Positions 8,728 to 14,949 of a DNA stretch of 14,949 nucleotides are shown here, piece by piece. This DNA comes from Lojkania enalia. Its lineage: Eukaryota > Ascomycota > Dothideomycetes > Pleosporales. Within the stretch, counting starts at the first letter, position 1, and every line of letters starts with the position of its first letter. Under the pieces are notes generated by a model. The model did no database searches. It was not told the DNA's origin and worked only from the letters and a program-made list of their open reading frames with translations. The stretch spans positions 305,236 to 320,184 of the forward strand of contig ML986592.1 of assembly GCA_010094045.1 (NCBI GenBank), written 5' to 3'. Position numbers and translations under genes: made by a program.

Positions 8728-11070
8728 GTAGAAGTACTATATAACTAGCAGCTACCTACTACTATAATAGGTGTAAAATCTTTCTTAGGTTTTACTAGAT
8801 TCTATTAATAGTTTATACTAGAATTCTCGCGTATTATAAAGCTAATTATTATACTATAAAGCCCTATAACCCCTTTTATATAGATTTTAGAATGTGATAT
8901 TACCTTTAAGAAATTAAAGTTAGCCCTATTAAGTATACCTATACTCTACTACTTTAACCCTACGTTAGAAATAAAAATAGAAACTAACGCTTCTAATAGA
9001 GTAGTTGTAAAAGTACTATTATAAAAATATTCTAATAGAAAATAGTACTTTATAGCGTTTTATAGTAAGGTTCTATCCGGTTTAGAACTAAACTAAAAGA
9101 TCTATAATAAGGAACTATTCGCAATTATTACTACGTTTAAGTAATAGAGGGTAGAATTTACTTCTATAGCTACTAGAATTCTAGTATATACCGATTATCG
9201 CTTACTCGAATATTTTATAACTATAAAGGTACTTAATACTTATTAGATTTATTAGACCGAGGAATTAGCTTAGTATTAGTTCCGAATTAAGTATACTCTA
9301 GATAAGAATAATACTAGAGTAGATATTTTTAGCCGTCGTAAATAAGATATAAAAAACTTAAAAGTAGTTTAAACCGATAATTAGTTAAGAGTTCTATTTA
9401 GACCGTATTAACTTCACCCCTAAATTAATGCCGAATTAGTCTAGTCCTATATTACCTAAATAATAACTTAAGCAGCTATATTAAATATTATTAAAGGCTA
9501 GGAGTAGGTTATATTACTAGACTTTCTAGAGTTGATCGACGTATTACTATAAGAAAACCGAGCCTCCTTTATATAGGAATATACCCTCTTACCCTATAAG
9601 TATTAGATAGAGAATAGACTACTCCTCTATAATAATTGCTTATATATTCTATTAGATTTAGGCCTTTACACGCGACTTATATAAGAGGCTTATAATTAAG
9701 TATCTTCTATATACTTAAGCGCTACTAAAACCTATTAGTTACTATTTTAAAAATACTATTAGAAGAGTATAGAAGCTACTTATAAACAATATATATAGAA
9801 TTACATCCTATACTATAAAGCTTATCTAATATAAACCCAAACTCTAGGTTTTATTTACCTACTTCCTATACTAAATTAACTAATATAGTACCTATATATT
9901 AACTTTAAGAATTTTCTTATAGATAAGTCCGGATACAATTAGATTATAGTAGTAATTAATCGCCTGTCTAAATAAGCGGTATCTATTCCCTACTATCGTA
10001 TAATTAATATATAGGGAATAGCTAAATTATTTATTTAATAGATATACTATTTTAGTTATATACCCGAAACTATTATTTTAGACTAAAGACCTTAGTTTAT
10101 ATCTAGTTTCTAGTCCGAATTCTACCGTATCTTAAATATAAAGATTAAATTATCTTCTACTTATTATAAAGAGACTAATAGATAAATAGAGATTATAAAT
10201 AAATATATTAATTAGAGACTGCGCCCTTTTATATCCTTCTACTAGAATAACTAGAGTTCTCTATTACCTATAATCGACCGAGTATAAGTAACTCTACCTT
10301 ATATAACTATTAGAATATTCTTATATTAGATTTTATACGGATCTAAGCCCTATTAGAGTTAGGATTAGAAATATTCTATTAATTCTATTACCGTAATAGA
10401 TAAATTAAATTGTAAGAACGCTTTAACTCTAGTAACTTATATATATATAGTCTAGGAAACTGTAAAAGCTAATATTAAAAAGGCTTAAAATTGTATATAA
10501 TCTATTATTAACTATTACTAGTAACTGATTGATTAGTAGATTAGTAATATAGTCTACCTAAATACTAAGAACTTTATAGTCTAGAGACTGAGCTAAAAGC
10601 TATCTAATTAATAGGAGGGCCCTTTTAAAGTACTAGAATAGGTTAGAAACTTATACTATTTATAACTACCCCTAGGGTTAAGAATATATAATATCTTCGT
10701 ACTAAACCTACTGTATAAAGACTCTTAGGACCCTCTACTAGAGTAAGAAGCTCTAAAACCACCCGCTATCGCTATTAAGAAAATAGAAGAGTAGGAGGTT
10801 AAGGAAATACTAGCTAGTAAGCTATATTATAAAACCCTTAAATACCGTATAAAATAGGTAGGATATAATCCTAACCTAGTCTAATATAAAATCTCAAATT
10901 TTATAGGTTCACCTTATAAGCTAAAAGCTTTTTATAATAAGTATCCAAATTAGCTAGAACCTCTAAAAGCCCTAACTAAATAGATTAAGGTATATAAGAA
11001 TAGTATAAAGAATATAGATTATCTAGTAGACGATAATATATAAGAGTTAAGTAGTAGATTAGAAAACTAA
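8728..11070 (+). pseudogene. pol: Copy C pol remnant, C-terminal part (RT thumb, RNase H, IN, chromodomain)
   Basis: About 780 codons in one frame, colinear with copy A pol 2184-4526. It opens at the RT connection (FLGFTRFY near 8779). RNase H keeps the ALEIKIET context, with the catalytic Asp read as Asn at 8986-8988. In the integrase core the first Asp is Asn at 9901-9903, and the Glu is kept as GAG at 10189-10191. The zinc-binding Cys positions are lost as in copy A. The chromodomain (about 10783-10925), which in intact elements targets integration to heterochromatin marks, has its aromatic-cage Trp codons turned into stops. It ends with the same TAA as copy A (11068-11070). Numerous TAA/TAG; not functional. 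Confidence 0.9.
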
Positions 11071-11085
11071 ATTATAGGCCCGAAA

Positions 11086-11607
11086 TTACTCCTCTATAAA
11101 ATTTAGAGGGTCTGATAGTAAGCTGTTAGATACCTTCCCAGTCCTCTTCTCTTCTACCCTCCTTCCTCTTCCTTCCTTCTAGACTTCCCTTAAACCTTCT
11201 CTACCTTATTTTTAACCGTCTAAGAGCGCCGCGATATTAGCTTAAAAACTAGATACTAAAGCTTTTAGGGCCGAAACTTAATAGAGTAACTTAGTATCTT
11301 AGTAGAATAAAACTACCTAGATACTAGCTGTAAGAAGACTATCTTCTTAACTTTTTATAACCTATACTATAAGCGCTAAATTATAAGTAGACTCTAAAAT
11401 AGCCTTAAAGGCTACCTTTTTATCCTTCTTATCCCCTATATATCAGACCGCTATTTATAATTTAAGATGGCCCCGGAGGACTAGAAACTCCTCCTTATAA
11501 TAGGAGGAAATCTATAAATATATTAGTAGCAAGTACCCTACTAGTATTAGATACAATTTATACAGGGTTGTACTTTTTATTTTATAAGGTATAATACTCG
11601 CATTTTT
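11086..11607 (-). pseudogene. Copy C antisense reading frame, counterpart of 4542-5063
   Basis: Same frame as the antisense frame of copy A, with the offset constant at 6544 and no indel across about 520 bp. The readable core GDKKDKKVAFKAILES is unchanged (about 11445-11398). More positions are damaged than in copy A: one Gln/Arg-type codon has become TGA (near 11456) and a Ser/Ala pair Thr/Asn. The terminal TAA (11086-11088) is shared. Two copies with the same frame show that it predates their divergence. They cannot prove translation, because the copies differ mainly by RIP. Confidence 0.38.
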
Positions 11608-12150
11608 TTAATCTTAAAGACTAAAAGGTAAATATTATATACTACCTACAGGCGAGCGCGCGTATAGCCTAAAGGTAGATAATTTAGAAAGCCTCTAAAG
11701 AGGCTCTAAAAGATAGGCGGAGTAGTATATTAATTAATTTTTTCTATAAGGCGTTAGTAATACTTTAATAATTAATAGTTCTAGGAACGCGTAATAATAT
11801 ATATAGAGTAGAAGTTGTTATTTAGTTAAGAAAGCTTAGTTAATAGTAACCTAGCGATATACTAAGGCTAGTAAATACTCGTTGCTATACGCGATGAAAT
11901 TGTAATATTAATAAACCGTTGTAATAGTAGTTACTAGCTAATATATAGGTTAATTATACTTACCGTAAAAACTTTACTTAATATTATATTAATATATAAA
12001 TATATCTCTATAAACAACTATATATATTAGCTCTTACTAATAAATACCTCCTCGAAGAAATTTTTTTATACTAGAACCTATCTATAACAGTTCTAATTCC
12101 CTCCCGAACTAGCGCAGATAGGGACTATCAGCCTATAAGAAGGGGGGTAG
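11608..12150 (+). other. Copy C 3' internal non-coding region with polypurine tract
   Basis: Counterpart of 5064-5603. It contains the surviving GC-rich spot at 11651-11663 and ends in the purine tract at about 12138-12150 directly before the LTR. The 3-bp length difference between copies A and C lies somewhere in this region. No gene is visible. Confidence 0.6.
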
Positions 12151-12429
12151 TATAATAATGCGAAGAAATCGTTCTATAAAAAGCTTTATATATAACCTTA
12201 TCCTAAAACTTTTCACTTATCTTATCCTACCCCCAGCTCCACCCCTTTTCCCTTCCGTATATAGTTGTATAATCCCTTATAAGTAGCTTAGTAGTTCTTC
12301 TATATCCTTTCGTATAAGGCCTATAGGTGTTAATAGAATTCCTAGGTCCCTAAACTCCTACGCACTCTTATATACCTCTAAGTAGATTTATACTGTATTT
12401 GGACCTATTATCTTACCTATACTGTTACA
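12151..12429 (+). repeat. Copy C 3' LTR, 279 bp
   Basis: Starts TATAATAATG after the polypurine tract and ends ACTGTTACA, the only copy here that still shows the terminal CA. Same length as the other two LTRs. The five following bases, 12430-12434 (ATTTT), would be the right half of the target-site duplication of the first insertion; its partner is outside the window. It contains the same TATA-like and C/T-rich motifs as the copy A LTR. Confidence 0.92.
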
Positions 12430-13337
12430 ATTTTAGACGTATATTTAAATACTAGCTAATAGATATAAAGAATAGTATACAACTATCTCTATTAATATAT
12501 ATAGTATAGTATAGACTAAAGCTTTCTTATATAGCTTATAAATAGCTAGAACTTATACTTATATAAGTTTATAGGGTATTTAGCTATATTAGTATTACTA
12601 ACCTATATACTACTAGTATATATAATAACCGCCGTTATAGTCGTATATATACTAGGGCCTTATTTACGTTAGATTGGTTAGAAGTAGTAGCTTTAGTAAA
12701 GAGAGAGTAGTAGGATTACCTAGTTCTTTAAATATAACAAATATATTCTTAGAAGTTTAATATAGTAATAAAATAAATCTACGAGAATAACTATATAGAA
12801 TTTAATCTTCTAAAAAAATCCTCTATTTTATATAGTTAGGTCTAAGACTATTAAGCCTAGTTTATTAGATCTATTAGGTCTATTAGGTTTACTCTACTAT
12901 ACTTAATACTTCTACTATTATTATATATATAGGTTGTATTATACCTTATTATCTAGCTAATTATCTCCCTAGTTCTTATAGTCCTACTACTTACTATCTA
13001 ATAATTAGTCTCTAATATACTTCTACCTATTATTACCTTATTAGTCCTCGTCTAAATCGACCTATATAGTAGCTAATATTAGATTAAACCCTAGCTATAG
13101 AAATAGTACTTCTTAGTATTCTATATTTATAATATCTATTCCCTCTTCTATAAGTTTATCCTAAAGCTCTTTAATCTATTATCTTACCTATTCTATTTAG
13201 GTATAGTATCCTACTATCTCTAATAGCTTATTTTAACTTCTAACGTATTTTATATAAGTATACTATAATACTACGTCTATATTTTTCTATTCTAGGGTTG
13301 GTACTTTATATATTCTAGTAGGTCCTACTTAACTTAT
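12430..13337. other. AT-rich stretch without recognisable gene
   Basis: About 0.9 kb of RIP-like, TA-rich sequence between copy C and element D. Neither strand gives a frame with recognisable protein text, and nothing here matches the 279-bp LTR family. A short run with a 9-bp period (CTATTAGGT units, about 12862-12889) is the only internal repeat noticed. It may contain the unrecognised 3' LTR of element D, since that element's 3' end points into this stretch. Confidence 0.5.
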
Positions 13338-13347
13338 AAGTATAGCC

Positions 13348-13373
13348 CTATTCTTCTTTCTTTTTTTCTTCTA
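13348..13373 (-). other. Possible polypurine tract of element D
   Basis: On the minus strand this is an almost pure purine run (AGAAGAAAAAAAGAAAGAAG and neighbours) about 570 bp downstream of the end of element D's pol. That is the right composition and roughly the right place for the primer of plus-strand synthesis. The sequence after it (minus strand from about 13338, TATAAGTTAAG) could be an LTR start TGTAAG after RIP. No second LTR is in the window to confirm it. Confidence 0.25.
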
Positions 13374-13558
13374 CTATATTAAAGGTTTAACGCGAAAATA
13401 CTTCTATCTATAACTATTATACTAGTTACTTAATTTTTTTATTAGGCGTTATAATAGATCCTTCTTACTATTATTTAAACTATTAGTCTACAAACTGTAA
13501 CTACTATAGTAATACTACTCTTTTTTCTATATATAGAGAGTATTTTTCTTAGGGTTTG

Positions 13559-14134
13559 TTCTATAATCTTTTTCTAACCGAGGGTACCCTTCGCTATTTT
13601 CTAGCGAGTATATTAAAGGCTTATAAGAAGTCTACTTTTACCTATTAAGATTTTATAGCTACTAAAAAAGAGGAGATTTATTATCTTAAGGAATCTGCGT
13701 GTTACTATTATATAGCTCTTTCTTATTTAGAGTATACTAAGAAGCGTATCTATTTTCTAGAGGAGTATAGTCTAGATCTTAGAAAATAAGAGGTAAAGTT
13801 AATAGAAGAGTAAGAGAAGTTAGAGGAAGAGGAGAGAAGGTCTACTAGGTCTAAGGTGTTTTCTACTATTACTCTAAGTTCTATATAAGAGGTTTCTTTT
13901 ATATTACTACTACTATTACTTCCTAACTAGGCTTTACTTAATAATCTATTATTCTAGTCTTCTAGTAAAACTCCTTTAGCTTTATAGTATAGTTAGTTAA
14001 ATTCTATACTAGTTCCTATAAACTTTCCTCCTATAGGTATCTTTCCCACTTTACTAGATACTTCTACTAACGTCTAAACCGCTTTCTTACTAGTATATAT
14101 TCTACTTTATATTCCTATTCTAGTTCTATATTAA
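13559..14134 (+). pseudogene. Antisense reading frame overlapping the 3' end of element D pol
   Basis: About 192 plus-strand codons in one frame with few interruptions, all TAA/TAG. The first two thirds (13559-13937) lie beyond the pol stop, so they are not simply the shadow of pol. Readable text includes KKSTFTY near 13625, then ATKKEEIYYLKESACYYYIA (13661-13720), then a strongly charged Glu/Lys/Arg stretch at about 13720-13850 (LEEY, EKLEEEERRSTRSK) that would favour a coiled coil. A Ser/Pro/Leu-rich tail follows and runs antisense to the chromodomain. I recognise no family, and it shows no resemblance to the antisense frame of copies A and C. There is only one copy here, so conservation cannot be judged. 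Start and end are frame limits, not known codons. Confidence 0.35.
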
Positions 14135-14949
14135 TAGTTTCTTATAGTAATATATTATTTAACGCCGGTTCTAGTTTTAACTTATAAAATATTAGGTATA
14201 TCTTTATATTACTTAGTAGCCTTAATTTAAAATTTATAAATCCGACCTATTTTTTAATTAGAAATAGTTCTATTCTCTTATAATCTAGCTTTTTTATAGG
14301 TTTTTTAGTCTTTAAATTTTTTGTCGATAAGAAAATTTCACCCCTCTTTTTAAAGGTTAGTCTCTTAATCTTTAACTTATTAGCTTATTCTACTATTTTA
14401 AAGTTTCTTAATTAGATTTTTTCTTTAAACTAATTGTAGATTTCCTTTATTTCTTTAGCTTTCTAGTCTACTAGTAGAACTGGAGATTCTTTCTTATTCT
14501 ATTTCTAATATATAATAGCTTTCTATTTATAGTTAGTTTTAAAAAGTATAGTTCTTATAGTACTTTAGGTTACTCTATTATAAACTATCTATACTATAGG
14601 TAATAATTTAACCTAATTATTTTATTATTTATTAATATATATTTTTAAATACGTTTTTAGATTCTAGTTAACTTATTCTATTTAACCGTCTATTTATAGA
14701 TAGAAGCTAGTTAATATCTATTATTAAATTCCTATCTTTTCTATCTATTCTTACTAGTATTTAGATATAAATAATTTATCTCTATCTAAAGTAATATACT
14801 TTAGAACTCTATATTCCGTAAATACTATATATAATAATTTATATACTAGTTTAGATACTATTATTATTTTTAAAACTAGTTTAAAGTATATATACTTTAT
14901 TAATTAGTCTACTATATTTATAATTATATTATATCTTCTTTTTAACTCT
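13938..14949 (-). pseudogene. pol: Element D pol remnant: integrase core and chromodomain, different Gypsy family
   Basis: Minus-strand frame entering from the right edge, about 337 codons. Integrase text: IVD-LIKYIYFK near 14915-14880 (the DRLTK-type block), LDRDKLFISKY from 14789 with the second catalytic Asp kept at 14784-14786, the EKIGI block, then the SFYL-IDG-IE block (HPQTDGQTE after RIP) with catalytic Glu kept at 14676-14678. Asp to Glu spacing is 36 codons, as in the family. The first catalytic Asp lies outside the window. A beta-barrel-like segment (KRGEIFLSTKNLKTKKP, about 14340-14290) and a chromodomain at about 13990-14114 (EYKVEYILVRKRF, then KYLVKWERY) follow. The TAA at 13938-13940 is taken as the end but could be a RIP stop. 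Clearly divergent from copies A-C. Confidence 0.85.

Larger units (their letters stand above)
8728..12429 (+). mobile_element. Copy C: 3' half of the same Ty3/Gypsy element
   Basis: Begins abruptly inside RT at the base equivalent to copy A 2184 and runs through RNase H, integrase, chromodomain, the antisense frame and polypurine tract to its own 3' LTR. The alignment to copy A keeps offset +6544 through 11607 and ends at +6547, so the two differ by only 3 bp in length over 3.7 kb. It generally carries more CpA/TpG losses than copy A (for example copy A 2831-2840 CGACAACTGG reads CGATAATTAG here), consistent with being the oldest copy of the nest. The missing 5' half (about 3.5 kb) is expected left of the window, beyond the rest of copy B. 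Confidence 0.92.
13338..14949 (-). mobile_element. Element D: 3' part of a second Ty3/Gypsy chromovirus
   Basis: Defined by the integrase-chromodomain remnant and possible downstream polypurine tract, running right to left. The gag, protease, RT and RNase H parts would be beyond the right edge. It is RIP-mutated like the A-C nest but keeps some vulnerable codons, for example a TGG Trp in the chromodomain (KWERY). The left boundary is uncertain: the 3' LTR was not identified and may extend into 12430-13337. Confidence 0.6.

Noticed and set aside
12862..12889. Short direct repeats (CTATTAGGT units) as a CRISPR array or satellite
   Set aside because: Only two to three 9-bp units without spacers; simple low-complexity repetition in AT-rich sequence.
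13430..13455. Similarity between TTAATTTTTTTATTAGGCGTTATA here and 5189-5212 in copy A as a shared regulatory element
   Set aside because: About 20 bp of AT-rich text, in opposite orientation relative to the two elements; chance is likely.
1..14949. Short open stretches between stops on both strands as genuine small genes
   Set aside because: Stops are almost all TAA/TAG made by TA enrichment; no open stretch had a plausible start, length and protein text outside the retrotransposon frames.
1..14949. tRNA, rRNA, riboswitch, bacterial operon or phage features
   Set aside because: No such structure or protein text was seen; all recognisable content is eukaryotic LTR retrotransposon.

Overview
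This window is a block of dead retrotransposons from a filamentous ascomycete (Pezizomycotina-type) genome. No intact gene was found on either strand. The organism is inferred from three things: Ty3/Gypsy chromodomain elements (chromoviruses), extreme TpA enrichment with CpA/TpG depletion, and pervasive conversion of CAA/CAG/TGG-type codons to TAA/TAG. That is the signature of repeat-induced point mutation (RIP). CpG is relatively spared, which argues against ordinary CpG deamination. The species cannot be named; an AT-rich compartment of a RIP-proficient ascomycete fits best.

Layout. One element family about 7.17 kb long, with 279-bp LTRs, accounts for 1-12429 as three nested pieces. Copy A (+, 1-5882) runs from within gag through pol to its complete 3' LTR (5604-5882); its first ~1287 bp lie left of the window. 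Copy B (-, 5883-8727) is the 5' part of a second copy: 5' LTR (8449-8727), leader, gag and the start of pol. It stops exactly where A's LTR ends. Copy C (+, 8728-12429) is the 3' half of a third copy, starting mid-RT exactly where B's LTR begins and ending in its own 3' LTR (12151-12429). The simplest reading is that B inserted into C and A then inserted into B.

To the right, 12430-13337 is featureless AT-rich sequence. From about 13338 to the right edge lies a different Ty3/Gypsy chromovirus on the minus strand (element D): the integrase core and chromodomain are readable, its RT side is outside the window, and its 3' LTR is not resolved.

Coding content. Within each element the pieces form the usual retrotransposon set: Gag with a CCHC knuckle, then protease, reverse transcriptase, RNase H, integrase and chromodomain. 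All are riddled with TAA/TAG but almost free of indels, so reading frames can still be followed for kilobases. Pol lies in the -1 frame relative to gag. Which catalytic residues survive is predicted by whether the codon's G followed a T, as RIP requires. The least expected signals are two unrelated antisense reading frames near the 3' ends of pol, one shared by copies A and C and one in element D. Both look protein-like once RIP-type stops are discounted.
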